Of a DNA stretch of 60,734 nt, positions 35,454 to 44,374 are shown piece by piece. Below the pieces are notes generated by a model. The model saw only the letters and a list, made by a program, of their open reading frames with translations, was not told the origin of the DNA and made no database searches. The first letter of the stretch is position 1, and the number at the start of each line of letters is the position of its first letter. Origin of the DNA: Nitrosomonadales bacterium (GTDB lineage Bacteria > Pseudomonadota > Gammaproteobacteria > Burkholderiales > Gallionellaceae). A program made the translations under genes and the position numbers. The stretch spans positions 1-60,734 of the forward strand of contig JACRED010000009.1 of NCBI GenBank assembly GCA_016218415.1, in the 5' to 3' direction.

Positions 35454-38400
35454 AGCTCACCCAGCAACTTTTCGAACTGCTGCACCGGCACAGGCTTGCT
35501 GAAAAAATAACCCTGATAGGCCATGCAGCCGTTTATCTTCAGGAATTCGAGCTGCTCCCTGGTTTCGACCCCTTCGGCGATCACGTTGAGGCGGAAGTTC
35601 TTCGCCAGGCCGATGATGGTCTGCACCATCACGGCGTCATTGGTGTCGGTGGTGATGTCGCGCACGAAACTCTGGTCGATTTTGAGCTGGTCGAACGGCA
35701 GTTTTTTCAGGTAGGACAACGACGAGTAGCCCGTGCCGAAATCGTCCATGGACAGGCGGATGCCGATCGCCTTCAGCTCGTGCATCTTGGTCACGACATC
35801 GGCGACATCGCTCAACACCACGCTTTCGGTCAGCTCCAGTTTCAAGTGCGCCGGATTGATGCGGTGGGCGCGAACCAGCGCCGCGACCTTGTCCACGAAA
35901 TCGTTCTGGCGGAATTGCTGCCCGCTGACGTTGACCGCGAGGATCAGGTCGCGCGTCGCTTCGTGCTTGCTCCATATCTCAAGCTGCCGGCAGGCCGTAT
36001 CCATCACCCAGTGGCCGATCTCCAGGATCAGCGCGCTTTCCTCTGCGACCGGGATGAACTGTCCCGGCGGAACCATGCCGCGCTCGGGATGCATCCAGCG
36101 CACCAGCGCTTCCGCACCCAGCGGGCGGTTGTTGTTATCCACCTGGATCTGGTAGTGCAACAGCAATTGCCCGTTGGGCACGGCACGGCGCAGATCCTGC
36201 TCGAGTATCGCGCGTTCCTCCACCGCATGCTGCATCTCCGGATCGAAGAAACGCACCGTGTTCCGGCCCGCCTCCTTGGCCTGGTACATCGCCATGTCGG
36301 CATGTTTCAGCAGGGTATCCACCGACTCTTCATTGCTGCAATACAGGCACACCCCGATGCTCGGCGAACCGTTGTATTCGTGGCCGTTGAGCTGGTATGG
36401 CATGCACAGCGCGGCGCGTATCTTTTCGGCGATCAGCGCGACTTTCTGTGACACGTCCGCCGCGTCGCTGCCGAACTGCTCGATCACGATCACGAATTCG
36501 TCCCCGCCCAGTCGCGCCACGGTATCCACCTCGCGCACGCAGGACTTGATGCGTTCGGCCACCTCGATCAACAGCATATCGCCGTAGTCGTGCCCCAGCG
36601 TGTCGTTGATGACCTTGAACCTGTCCAGATCGAGGAACAGCACCGCGCCGTAATGGCGGCTGCGCGCCGAGGCCGAAAGCGCCAGATGGAAACGGTCCAG
36701 CAGCAGGCGCCGGTTGGGGAGCTTGGTCAGCGCGTCGTAGAACGCCAGATTGCGTATCTCTTCCTCGGCGCGCTTGCGCTCGGTAATGTCGTTGAATACC
36801 CCGACATACCCGGTCGTCTCTCCCGATTCGTTCCTGACCACGGTGATGGTCAGCCACTTCGGATACGTCCGCCCGTCCTTGCTCCGGTCCCATATCTCGC
36901 CGTTCCATATACCGGCATCCAGCAACTGCCGCCACATCTCGACATAGAAGTCCCTGCCCTGGCGGCCGGAATTGAGTATGCGCGGATTCTTCCCTATCAC
37001 CTCTCCCGCGCTATACCCCGTGACCGTCTGAAACGCCTGATTGACGCGGACAATATTGGCATCCGCGTCGGTGATCATGATGGCCTCGTGGGTTTCGAAC
37101 GCCACCGCCGCTTCCCGCAAGCGATCCTCGGCGAGTTTCTGCTCCGTGATGTCCTGCACCGCGCCCACCGAGCGCGTCGGCTTGCCCGACGCATCGAACT
37201 CGCTGGTGCAATGTTCGCGCACCCACTTGATGCGCCCATCCGCCATCTTCAAACGGTGCACGATGTCGTATTCCCGCCTGTCCTCCAGAGATTTCGTATA
37301 GGCCTGATTCACCCTGTCGCGGTCATCAGGATGGATCACGTTCAGGAAACGCTCGTAGGAAGGCTGGAACTGCGCCGGCTCGAGCTCGAATATCCGGTAT
37401 ATCTCGTCCGACCAGCGCAATTCGCCGCTCACCAGATTCAGCTCCCAGCTGCCCAGTTGCCCAAGCCGCTGCGCTTCGTTGAGCAAATCCTGATTGCGCT
37501 GCAGCTCAACCTGGTTATCACGCATCGCCGCTTCGGTATGCTCGCGCTCGATGATTTCGTCCTGCAACTGCTCGTTGGTGACGTTCAGCTCGCGGGTGCG
37601 CTCTTCGACGCGGTCTTCCAGTGTGCGGTGCAGCCCTTGCAGCTTCTCTGTCATGCGATTGAAGGCCTGTGCGAACAACCCCAGCTCGCCGGGCGCGGAT
37701 TCGTCCGCCCGCTTGCCCAGTTCGCCGCCAGCCACCTCATCCGCGGTCCGCGCCAACCCCTGGAGCGGCACGCTGACCTGGCGACCGAAATAGTAGGCGA
37801 GCAATCCGGTAAACAGCAGCAATCCCAGCACCGTCTCCAGCATGACGGCCCGTTGCCGGTCTATGTAGGCGAACACCTCGTCCGCATCGATCTTGACCAC
37901 CACCCCCCAATCCAGCTCCGGCAGGTAACGCCACGCGGCCACCACGGTCTTGCCGCGATAATCCGTTTTAACGCCCGCCCCCGCACTCCCGGCAAGCGCC
38001 AGCGACATCGGCACCAGCTGGCTTTCCTGATAGTCCAGTTTGAGCCTCAGCGCGGCATCCGGCTGGTGCTTGAGCGGCGTGGTGACCAGCAACCCGTCGC
38101 CGTCCCGCCGGGCGAACGCGGCTTCGCCGCTTTGTCCCAGCCCGGTCGCATCGGTCGCCACCTTGAAGAATAGCTCATTGCCCAGCTGCGCCGCAAATAC
38201 GCCCGCGAACTTTCCGTCCACCATGATCGGCGCGGCGATGAACAGCGCCGGCGCCTGCGATGGCGCGTAAAACTCGTAGCCGGAAATCACCGACTCCAGC
38301 GTCATGCCCGCGGTGCGAAACGCCTGCGCCAATTGCGTATCTCTGTATGTGCCGGTGAGCAGGTTGGTGGCAAAATCCGGCTCGCGCTTCTGGCTGTAGA

Positions 38401-38779
38401 CAACCTCTCCCTGCGGGGTGATCAGGAACACGTCATAGAACAGCCCGGACTCTTCGAAATAGCGATCGAAGTACCGGCGCAGCCTGGCATCTTCCAGACC
38501 ATATGCCGCGCTGCGCCAGCCCGTGGAATAAACCCCGGTGATGCGGCCGATCGCCTCCGTTATCTGCGTGCCGCGCGCGCGGTTACGCACCTCCCGTTCA
38601 CGCTCCGCCAGGTAACTCTTGATCTGGATCACCTTCTTGTCCGCCAGCGCGGACATCTTGTCCAGCGTCACCGCGCGCAACGCCGCCTCATCCTGCTGCA
38701 AATTGAAATAGCTGAACAGCGCCAGCGGCAACACGCCCACCACGAGGAACAGCAACAGCAGGCGCGTGGAGATTTTCAT
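35450..38779 (-). CDS. Membrane sensor with HAMP, PAS, GGDEF and EAL domains
   Basis: 1109 residues. TM1 (ISTRLLLLFLVVGVLPLALF, about 3-22), a periplasmic Cache-like sensor (about 30-305), TM2 (about 310-330), HAMP (about 330-380), a coiled coil, two PAS domains with PAC ends (QDITEQKLAEDR, NDITERKRAEEE), GGDEF (about 690-855) with intact LGGDEFVIV, and EAL (about 865-1105) with GAEALVRW, DDFGTGYSSLSYL and VIAEGVET. Both catalytic motifs are intact, so it could make or degrade c-di-GMP. The ATG overlaps the stop codon of the upstream binding-protein gene (ATGA), implying coupled synthesis and a sensor partnership. The stop TAG lies in a palindromic repeat. Confidence 0.94.
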   Translation of the reverse strand: MKISTRLLLLFLVVGVLPLALFSYFNLQQDEAALRAVTLDKMSALADKKVIQIKSYLAEREREVRNRARGTQITEAIGRITGVYSTGWRSAAYGLEDARLRRYFDRYFEESGLFYDVFLITPQGEVVYSQKREPDFATNLLTGTYRDTQLAQAFRTAGMTLESVISGYEFYAPSQAPALFIAAPIMVDGKFAGVFAAQLGNELFFKVATDATGLGQSGEAAFARRDGDGLLVTTPLKHQPDAALRLKLDYQESQLVPMSLALAGSAGAGVKTDYRGKTVVAAWRYLPELDWGVVVKIDADEVFAYIDRQRAVMLETVLGLLLFTGLLAYYFGRQVSVPLQGLARTADEVAGGELGKRADESAPGELGLFAQAFNRMTEKLQGLHRTLEDRVEERTRELNVTNEQLQDEIIEREHTEAAMRDNQVELQRNQDLLNEAQRLGQLGSWELNLVSGELRWSDEIYRIFELEPAQFQPSYERFLNVIHPDDRDRVNQAYTKSLEDRREYDIVHRLKMADGRIKWVREHCTSEFDASGKPTRSVGAVQDITEQKLAEDRLREAAVAFETHEAIMITDADANIVRVNQAFQTVTGYSAGEVIGKNPRILNSGRQGRDFYVEMWRQLLDAGIWNGEIWDRSKDGRTYPKWLTITVVRNESGETTGYVGVFNDITERKRAEEEIRNLAFYDALTKLPNRRLLLDRFHLALSASARSRHYGAVLFLDLDRFKVINDTLGHDYGDMLLIEVAERIKSCVREVDTVARLGGDEFVIVIEQFGSDAADVSQKVALIAEKIRAALCMPYQLNGHEYNGSPSIGVCLYCSNEESVDTLLKHADMAMYQAKEAGRNTVRFFDPEMQHAVEERAILEQDLRRAVPNGQLLLHYQIQVDNNNRPLGAEALVRWMHPERGMVPPGQFIPVAEESALILEIGHWVMDTACRQLEIWSKHEATRDLILAVNVSGQQFRQNDFVDKVAALVRAHRINPAHLKLELTESVVLSDVADVVTKMHELKAIGIRLSMDDFGTGYSSLSYLKKLPFDQLKIDQSFVRDITTDTNDAVMVQTIIGLAKNFRLNVIAEGVETREQLEFLKINGCMAYQGYFFSKPVPVQQFEKLLGEL

Positions 38780-39996
38780 CGCGCCCCCGCCACCATCGCG
38801 GCCTGCCCGGCACGGGGAATGAAGAACGGGAACGGCGCGGGCGCGATGCTGCGCCCGGATTGCCAGACGATCTCGAACTGGCCATCGGCGCGCGCACGAC
38901 CGATGCGCACCGGCTTCCAGAGATGCAGCGTGTCGGCATCCACCGCCACGATGCCTTCCGGCGCGGCCAGCGTCTGCTGCGCCAGGGCGCTCTTTACCGT
39001 GGCCATGTCCATCGTGCCCGCGCTGCGCAATGCGCTCACCCACAGCTTCACGCCGATGTAGGCCGCTTCCATCGGATCATCCAGCACCCGCTGCCGGCCG
39101 AAGCGGCTGCGGAAGCGCTCGATAAAATCCCGATTCCCGTCGCTCTGCACGCTCTGAAAATAATTCCACGCCGCATAATGCCCGGCCACCCGTTCCGGCC
39201 CGATCGCCGCCAGCTCCGCCTCGGCGATGCTGGTGGAGAACACCGGGATGTCCCCGGCGCGGATGCCCGCCTGCTGCAGCGCGCGGAAAAAATACAGGTT
39301 GCTGTCGCCGTTCAGCGTGTTCACCACGAAGTCGGGACGCTGCGCCGCAATCTCGCGCGCGACCGCATCCAGGCTCTGTTCGCCCAGCGGCACATAGCGC
39401 TCCGCCACCAGTTGACCGCGCTGGGCCGTCAACAGTTTTTTGACGATCTGGTTCGCGGTGCGCGGATACACATAATCCGAACCGATCAGGTAAGCGCGCT
39501 TGCCGCGTTGCTGCAGCGCCCAGCTCACCATCGGGATGATCTGCTGGTTGGGCGCGGCGCCGGTATAAATGATATCGGGTGACTGCTCCAGGCCTTCGTA
39601 CTGCACCGGGTAGAACAGCAGATGATGGTGCCGCTCGACGACGGGTTTGACCGCCTTGCGGCAGGCCGAGGTCCAGCAGCCGAACAAGACCTGCACTTTA
39701 TCCTGTGTGATCAGCTTCTCGGCCTGTTGTGCGCAATATGCCGGATCGGAACGGCAGTCGGTCACAATCATCTCGATCTGCGCACCGTCCACCCCGCCCG
39801 ACTGGTTGGCCTCTTCCACCGCCAGCCGCACCGCATCCACCAGCGGCGTTTCGCTCGTCGCCATCGTGCCGGTCAGCGAATGCAGCACGCCGATTTTTAT
39901 ATTGGGCTGGGCACGTTCGCGCAGCACTAGCACTAGCACTAGCACTAGCACTAGCACTAGCACTAATGTTTTTTTTCGACGTAACAGGTTTTGCAT
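38776..39996 (-). CDS. UrtA-like periplasmic substrate-binding protein with repeat-encoded signal peptide
   Basis: 406 residues of the branched-chain amino acid/urea-type binding protein family. The mature part has IKIGVLHSLTGTMATSE, VLFGCWTSACRKAVKPVVE, LLFYPVQYEGLEQSPD and YTGAAPNQQIIPMVSW, all features of UrtA/AmiC-like proteins. No ABC permease or ATPase is nearby. Instead it is coupled by ATGA overlap to a Cache-GGDEF-EAL sensor, so it likely presents a ligand to that sensor. The signal peptide is MQNLLRRKKT followed by seven Leu-Val pairs and Leu, encoded by a hexanucleotide tandem repeat. The signal-peptidase site is probably just after RERAQ or nearby. Confidence 0.88.
   Translation of the reverse strand: MQNLLRRKKTLVLVLVLVLVLVLVLRERAQPNIKIGVLHSLTGTMATSETPLVDAVRLAVEEANQSGGVDGAQIEMIVTDCRSDPAYCAQQAEKLITQDKVQVLFGCWTSACRKAVKPVVERHHHLLFYPVQYEGLEQSPDIIYTGAAPNQQIIPMVSWALQQRGKRAYLIGSDYVYPRTANQIVKKLLTAQRGQLVAERYVPLGEQSLDAVAREIAAQRPDFVVNTLNGDSNLYFFRALQQAGIRAGDIPVFSTSIAEAELAAIGPERVAGHYAAWNYFQSVQSDGNRDFIERFRSRFGRQRVLDDPMEAAYIGVKLWVSALRSAGTMDMATVKSALAQQTLAAPEGIVAVDADTLHLWKPVRIGRARADGQFEIVWQSGRSIAPAPFPFFIPRAGQAAMVAGAR
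39925..39965. repeat. CACTAG hexanucleotide tandem repeat (6.8 copies)
   Basis: Six perfect CACTAG units (39925-39960) plus CACTA. On the minus strand it reads CTAGTG = Leu-Val, forming the hydrophobic core of the binding protein's signal peptide. Copy changes would alter core length by two residues without a frameshift. Confidence 0.95.
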
Positions 39997-40078
39997 AGTT
40001 GGATCCGTTGCGCCCCTAATGCTTTCGATTGTAATACCAGCTGACCCGATTCAGGGAAATGCCAGGCAACCGGGCCGG

Positions 40079-41050
40079 TTATTCCTTGCCGTATTCGCAG
40101 ACCACAACCTGATCGCGCCCTGCCGCCTTGGCCCGATACAACGCGCGGTCGGCGGATTTCAGCAGCACATTGAGCGACCGGCTCCCGTCCGGCATCGCCG
40201 AAGCCACGCCGCAGCTGACCGTGACATGCTGGAACTTTGCCGCATAGTGCGGGATGTTCAATTCCGCGACCTGCTGGCGCAAACGGTTGGCGAGCCAGTT
40301 CGCGCCATGCGCATCGGTCTCGCCCAGCACCAGCACGAACTCCTCGCCGCCATAGCGCGCAGCCAGGTCGGTCGGCCGCTGGGCGATCTTCGCCACCTGG
40401 CACGCGACGAATTTCAGGCACTCGTCACCGGCCTGATGGCCGTAGTTGTCGTTGAACAGCTTGAAGCTGTCAACGTCCACCAGCACCAGCGAGATAGGCT
40501 TCTTCATCCGCTCGCAGCGCCGCCATTCGCGCTGCGCCAGATCGTCGTACATCCGGCGGTTGGCTATGCCGGTCAGCCCGTCCGTGGTGGACAGCCGCTG
40601 CAACTCCCGGTTGGCGTCATCGAGTTCATGGGTGACCCTGACCAGTTTCCGCTGCATCTCGACCAGCCTTTGCATCGCACCCACCTTGGCCTGCAACACC
40701 ACCTCGCTGACCGGCTTCATCAGGTAGTCGTCGCCGCCGACCTCGATGCCGCGCGCCAGATCCTCGTCCTTGCTCTTGCTGGTCAGGAAGATGATCGCGG
40801 TCCAATCCCGGTGCTCCTCCATCGCCCGGATCTGCTGCGCGACGTCGAAACCGTCGATGTCGGGCAATTGCGCGTCGAGCAGGATCAGGTCGGGACGTTC
40901 CCTGCGATAAATCTCCAGCGCATCCGCGCCCGATTCCGCGATCAGCGGTTCCCTGATACCCATGCGCCTCAGGTAATTGCCCAGCACCTTGATCGTGACT
41001 TTGCTGTCTTCCACCACCAGCACTTTCAATCCGTTTGCATTCCTTGCCAT
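40079..41050 (-). CDS. Response regulator with GGDEF domain (diguanylate cyclase)
   Basis: 323 residues. N-terminal receiver domain (about 8-125): VLVVEDSKVTIKVLGNYL, phospho-acceptor Asp in LILLDAQLPDIDGFDV (about 56), Thr/Ser in IIFLTSKSKDEDLA and Lys in DDYLMKPVSE. A short coiled coil (about 130-155) leads to a GGDEF domain with the active variant YGGEEFVLVLG and the preceding TDGLTGIANRRMYDDLAQRE. It is a phosphorylation-controlled c-di-GMP synthase of PleD/WspR style. No histidine kinase gene is adjacent. It lies 6 bases downstream of the uracil-DNA glycosylase gene, apparently in the same transcript. Confidence 0.93.
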   Translation of the reverse strand: MARNANGLKVLVVEDSKVTIKVLGNYLRRMGIREPLIAESGADALEIYRRERPDLILLDAQLPDIDGFDVAQQIRAMEEHRDWTAIIFLTSKSKDEDLARGIEVGGDDYLMKPVSEVVLQAKVGAMQRLVEMQRKLVRVTHELDDANRELQRLSTTDGLTGIANRRMYDDLAQREWRRCERMKKPISLVLVDVDSFKLFNDNYGHQAGDECLKFVACQVAKIAQRPTDLAARYGGEEFVLVLGETDAHGANWLANRLRQQVAELNIPHYAAKFQHVTVSCGVASAMPDGSRSLNVLLKSADRALYRAKAAGRDQVVVCEYGKE

Positions 41051-41056
41051 ACTCTT

Positions 41057-41854
41057 TTATCCCGCCACGATAGTTTGATGCTGTTCCTGCATGATTTTCT
41101 GCGCCGCGCAAAGATCCTGCCAGGCCTTGGCTTTCTCCGACGGGCTGCGCAGCAGATAGGCCGGATGATAGGTGACGATGAGCGGTGTGTCCTGAAATCG
41201 ATGCGTCGTGCCGCGCAAACTGGCGAGCGTCGCGTCCTTGCCCAGCAGCGCATTCGAGGCGACCTTGCCCAGCGCCACGATGACTTTCGGCCGGATCAGT
41301 TCGATCTGGCGGCGCAGATACGGCAGGCAGCTGGCGATCTCGTCCGCTTCCGGCGCACGGTTGCCGGGCGGGCGGCATTTGACGATATTCGCGATGTACA
41401 CGTTGTTGCCGCGCTTGAGTCTGATCGCCGCCAGCATGTTGTCCAGCAACTTGCCCGCCTGGCCCACGAACGGCTCGCCCAGCGCATCTTCGTCCGCGCC
41501 CGGCCCTTCGCCGACGAATAGCCAGTCGGCTTGCTCGTCGCCGACGCCGAACACCGTCTGTGTGCATCCGGCGCGCAATTTGCACAAGGTGCAGTCGCGC
41601 ACCGCCTTTTTGAGTTCGGGCCATTGCAGGGACACGGTGCGGCGCGCGCCTGCGGCAGACTGCACCTCCTCTGATGGGGCCCTTGGCTGCTCGTGCATCA
41701 CTACAATCTCAGGCTCGCGATTTTCAATCTGCCCGGTATTCACGGTTTCAGGCTGCCCGGCACGTTCAGCCGCAACGACAGGCGCGGACGGATTTCTCAG
41801 CACCCACTGCGGATACAGGTTCAGCTCGCGCAACATCGCTTCCCGCCTATTCAT
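41057..41854 (-). CDS. Uracil-DNA glycosylase, 4Fe-4S family
   Basis: About 265 residues. The catalytic core (about 80-255) is the thermostable, iron-sulfur type: DCTLCKLRAGCTQTVFGVGD (two Cys ligands and substrate pocket), FVGEGPGADEDALGEPFVGQ (uracil-binding/catalytic region), IVKCRPPGNRAPEADEIASC (two more Cys ligands) and IVTYHPAYLLRSP (His motif). The N-terminal 80 residues form a variable Pro/Glu-rich extension. ATG 41854 overlaps the end of rimI by 8 bases, as in many betaproteobacteria where tsaB, rimI and this gene form an operon. Confidence 0.92.
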   Translation of the reverse strand: MNRREAMLRELNLYPQWVLRNPSAPVVAAERAGQPETVNTGQIENREPEIVVMHEQPRAPSEEVQSAAGARRTVSLQWPELKKAVRDCTLCKLRAGCTQTVFGVGDEQADWLFVGEGPGADEDALGEPFVGQAGKLLDNMLAAIRLKRGNNVYIANIVKCRPPGNRAPEADEIASCLPYLRRQIELIRPKVIVALGKVASNALLGKDATLASLRGTTHRFQDTPLIVTYHPAYLLRSPSEKAKAWQDLCAAQKIMQEQHQTIVAG

Positions 41855-42299
41855 ATAGCTCACCCGTCAGTTCGCACACCATCGTGATCGCATCTTCGCC
41901 GCCATTCGCATTCCGATAATACCCGCGCCGCACGCCTATCCTGACAAAGCCCGCGCTGTCGTACAACGCCAGCGCGGCGGCATTGGAAGCGCGCACTTCG
42001 AGGAACACCCTGAGGATGTTCGCGGCGCACGCTGCGTCCAGCATCTCGACCAGCATCGCGCGGCCCAGCCCCTTGCGCTGCCGCGCCGCAGCCACGCCGA
42101 TGTTCAGCAACTCGGCATCTTCGCCGGCTGTCATCAGTATCGCATAGCCGCGTATCTCCCCGTCCGCCTCATCCACGCTGCACACATAACCATTGCCCAG
42201 CGCGTCGGTGAAATTGCCGCGCGTCCAGGGATAGTGCTGGACCACCTGCTCGATCGCGAGCACCGCATCGACATCATCCTGTGTCATGTCACGCAACAT
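41847..42299 (-). CDS. rimI: Ribosomal protein S18 alanine N-acetyltransferase
   Basis: 150 residues of the GNAT fold. RimI acetylates the N-terminal alanine of ribosomal protein S18. Motif A (acetyl-CoA binding) is AARQRKGLGRAMLVEMLD (about 69-86). LLNIGVA precedes it, and the C-terminal FLEVRASNAAALALYDSAGF is diagnostic. It starts 11 bases inside the end of tsaB (start 42299, or Met5 at 42287). Immediately upstream, within tsaB, lies a palindromic repeat that could form a hairpin near its ribosome-binding site. Confidence 0.93.
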   Translation of the reverse strand: MLRDMTQDDVDAVLAIEQVVQHYPWTRGNFTDALGNGYVCSVDEADGEIRGYAILMTAGEDAELLNIGVAAARQRKGLGRAMLVEMLDAACAANILRVFLEVRASNAAALALYDSAGFVRIGVRRGYYRNANGGEDAITMVCELTGELYE

Positions 42300-43011
42300 C
42301 GCCGCCTGTCCGTAGGGGCACGGCGCGCCGTGCCCCTACCTCCCGTTCGCTGGTCTTCAGCGCCACCTTGTCGCGCAGATACAGCGGCAAGGCTGATGCC
42401 GCATCCGCGCCCCGCCCGAGCGCGAACTGCGCCGCCCCCAGCGCGGCGATCGCCGCCGCCTGCGGCACGGCTGCGCCATCGGCACCCTGCAACTGCGCGC
42501 CATATCTCGCCTGCAACGCGGCGCCATGGGCGGCGAAGCCGCTGCCCGCGCCGAACCAGCCATCGCCCGGCACGTCCGGCGCATCCTCCGGCCTGCACAG
42601 GCAAGGCTCGCTCACGCACAGCCACACGCCACCCTGCCTGCGGTAAGCCGCGTGATAGATTTCGCCCATGCGCGCGTCCAGCGCGGCGATCACATGCGAT
42701 TTTCCGGAGGCCTCGGCCAGCGCCTCCAGCGTGCACACGCCGGCCACCGTCAGGTCCGCGCCCAGCGCCAGTCCCTGCGTCGCGCCGCAGGCGATGCGCA
42801 CCCCGGTGAACGATCCCGGCCCTTTGCCGAACGCGATACCGTCGAGTTGCGCGAGCCTGATGCCCGCCTCGCCCAGCACCGCAGCTATCATCCCGACCAG
42901 TATCTCGGAATGTTTCTGCCCGGCCAGCTCGAAGCGCCCCGCGACCTCGCCATCCCGCCACAGCGCGACGGAGCAGTATTCGGTGGAGGTGTCCAGCGCA
43001 AGGATACGCAT
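42289..43011 (-). CDS. tsaB: tRNA threonylcarbamoyladenosine protein TsaB with repeat-encoded tail
   Basis: 240 residues. TsaB is the partner of TsaD in t6A37 tRNA modification. Family features: [20 protein letters not shown] (N-terminal ASKHA phosphate loop), GIAFGKGPGSFTGVRIACG (about 63-81), and LPLYLRDKVALKTS near the end, where TsaB proteins usually stop. Here about 15 extra residues (EREVGARRAVPLRTGGDVA region) follow, encoded by a 28-bp palindromic repeat of the RAYT-associated family. The start overlaps the ispF stop (TGATG). Longer upstream frame is not homologous. Confidence 0.93.
   Translation of the reverse strand: MRILALDTSTEYCSVALWRDGEVAGRFELAGQKHSEILVGMIAAVLGEAGIRLAQLDGIAFGKGPGSFTGVRIACGATQGLALGADLTVAGVCTLEALAEASGKSHVIAALDARMGEIYHAAYRRQGGVWLCVSEPCLCRPEDAPDVPGDGWFGAGSGFAAHGAALQARYGAQLQGADGAAVPQAAAIAALGAAQFALGRGADAASALPLYLRDKVALKTSEREVGARRAVPLRTGGDVA
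42312..42339. repeat. 28-bp palindromic repeat, copy 3 (tsaB 3' end)
   Basis: A perfect palindrome of GTAGGGGCACGGC and its complement. It is read in frame as the C-terminal tail of TsaB and ends 13 bases before the rimI start. Confidence 0.92.
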
Positions 43012-43484
43012 CAGTCGGCCAGCAGCAACACGACCGCCTGCGCGCCGATGCCTTCGCCGCGTCCGGCGTAACCCAGCTTCTCGGTGGTGGTCGCCTTCAC
43101 ATTGACTGCACTCTTCTCCACGCGCAGATCGGACGCGATGTTCTCCACCATCCGCAGGATGTGCGGTGCCATCTTCGGCGCCTGCGCGATGATGGTCGCA
43201 TCGACATTGCCGACACGGTAACCCTGCTCGCGCACCATGTGCACCACCTCGCGCAACAGGATGCGGCTGTCGATATTCTTGAACTTCGCGTCGGTGTCGG
43301 CGAAATGTTTGCCGATATCGCCCAGCGCCGCCGCTCCCAGCAGCGCGTCGCTGATCGCATGCAGCAGCACGTCCGCGTCGGAATGGCCAAGCAGGCCTTT
43401 CTCGTACGGAATGTCCACGCCGCCAATAATCAGCTTGCGGCCTTCCGCCAATTGGTGAACATCGAAACCTTGCCCTATGCGCAT
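43011..43484 (-). CDS. ispF: 2-C-methyl-D-erythritol 2,4-cyclodiphosphate synthase
   Basis: 157 residues, full length. It is the MEP-pathway enzyme forming the cyclodiphosphate. [20 protein letters not shown] (metal ligands Asp/His), the [20 protein letters not shown] signature (about 33-52), and [19 protein letters not shown] (C-terminal) are complete. ATG 43484 is favoured (GGAG 9 bases upstream) over a TTG at 43499. ispD lies upstream on the same strand but separated by a 168-base repeat-containing gap, which is longer than in most genomes. Confidence 0.95.
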   Translation of the reverse strand: MRIGQGFDVHQLAEGRKLIIGGVDIPYEKGLLGHSDADVLLHAISDALLGAAALGDIGKHFADTDAKFKNIDSRILLREVVHMVREQGYRVGNVDATIIAQAPKMAPHILRMVENIASDLRVEKSAVNVKATTTEKLGYAGRGEGIGAQAVVLLLAD

Positions 43485-43508
43485 AATGAATTTCTCCAAA
43501 CATTTCCA

Positions 43509-43646
43509 TCCGCAGACTGCGCAGATTGATGCAGATTTTTACCCCACTTGCTCATTGATGAATGCGTAAGTTCCAGAGTTCATCTTCCCACTTACCCAGC
43601 AGCAGGAAACAGCATCAATGTTTATAATCTGTGTAAATCTGCGAAC
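43509..43646. repeat. Inverted CGCAGATT-type repeats flanking a 90-bp core
   Basis: The left arm at 43509-43540 contains CGCAGACTGCGCAGATTG. The right arm at 43621-43646 reads, as complement, GTTCGCAGATTTACACAGAT. The CGCAGATT/CAGATT units face each other across about 90 bases between ispF and ispD. No gene is visible in the core. Confidence 0.6.
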
Positions 43647-43652
43647 AAGTTT

Positions 43653-44327
43653 TTAATTTTTCAGCAGCAACTCAGCCAGCCGCAAATCCTGCGGGTAGGT
43701 CACCTTGAAGTTGCTGCTGTCGCCCGCCACCAGCTTGGGTTGCAGCCCTAATGCCTCGACCGCCGAAGCCTCGTCGGTGACGCTCCTGCACTGCAGCAAC
43801 GCCTGCGTCAGCAGCCCGGCGCGAAACATCTGCGGCGTCTGCGCCTGCCACAATTTTTCGCGGCTCTCGGTGCATTCGATGCGCTGCAGCGCATCGGCGC
43901 GCTTCAGCGTGTCCGCGACCGGCACGGCAAGTATCCCGCCCACCGGGTCGTCGCGCAGCTCGGCGATCAGTTTCGCCAGATGCGCCTGCGTCAGACAGGG
44001 GCGCGCCGCATCGTGCACCAGCACCCAGTCGTCCGGCTCGATCTCCGAGGCCAGCAGTCCGTTCATCACCGTATCCGAACGCATCTCTCCCCCGCAATAG
44101 AGCGGTTGTAACTTGTCGCCGAAACGCGACCAGTCGTAGCTGTGGAACAGCGTGTCATCGGGTGCAAGCACGACGAACACCGTGGCGATCTCCGGGTTGG
44201 CGCACAGCGTGTTCAGCGCGTGAAAAATCATAGGCTGGCCGGCCAGCGGCAGGTACTGTTTGGGCAATTCGTTGCCCATGCGTGCGCCGAAACCGGCGGC
44301 GGGGACCAAAGCGTGAAATTCAGACAT
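43653..44327 (-). CDS. ispD: 2-C-methyl-D-erythritol 4-phosphate cytidylyltransferase
   Basis: 224 residues, full length. It couples CTP to methylerythritol phosphate in isoprenoid synthesis. The nucleotide-binding motif is [20 protein letters not shown] (about 8-27). [20 protein letters not shown] (about 101-120), the central [12 protein letters not shown] and the C-terminal DLRLAE motif match the family. Same strand as ispF. Confidence 0.95.
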   Translation of the reverse strand: MSEFHALVPAAGFGARMGNELPKQYLPLAGQPMIFHALNTLCANPEIATVFVVLAPDDTLFHSYDWSRFGDKLQPLYCGGEMRSDTVMNGLLASEIEPDDWVLVHDAARPCLTQAHLAKLIAELRDDPVGGILAVPVADTLKRADALQRIECTESREKLWQAQTPQMFRAGLLTQALLQCRSVTDEASAVEALGLQPKLVAGDSSNFKVTYPQDLRLAELLLKN

Positions 44328-44374
44328 GGCGGGAGTTTACCAAACTCCCGCGTCCTGGGCGCGGGCAGACTGGA

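Noticed and set aside
39925..39965. Phase-variable on/off switch by frameshift
   Set aside because: The repeat unit is six bases, so copy changes keep the frame; only signal length would change.
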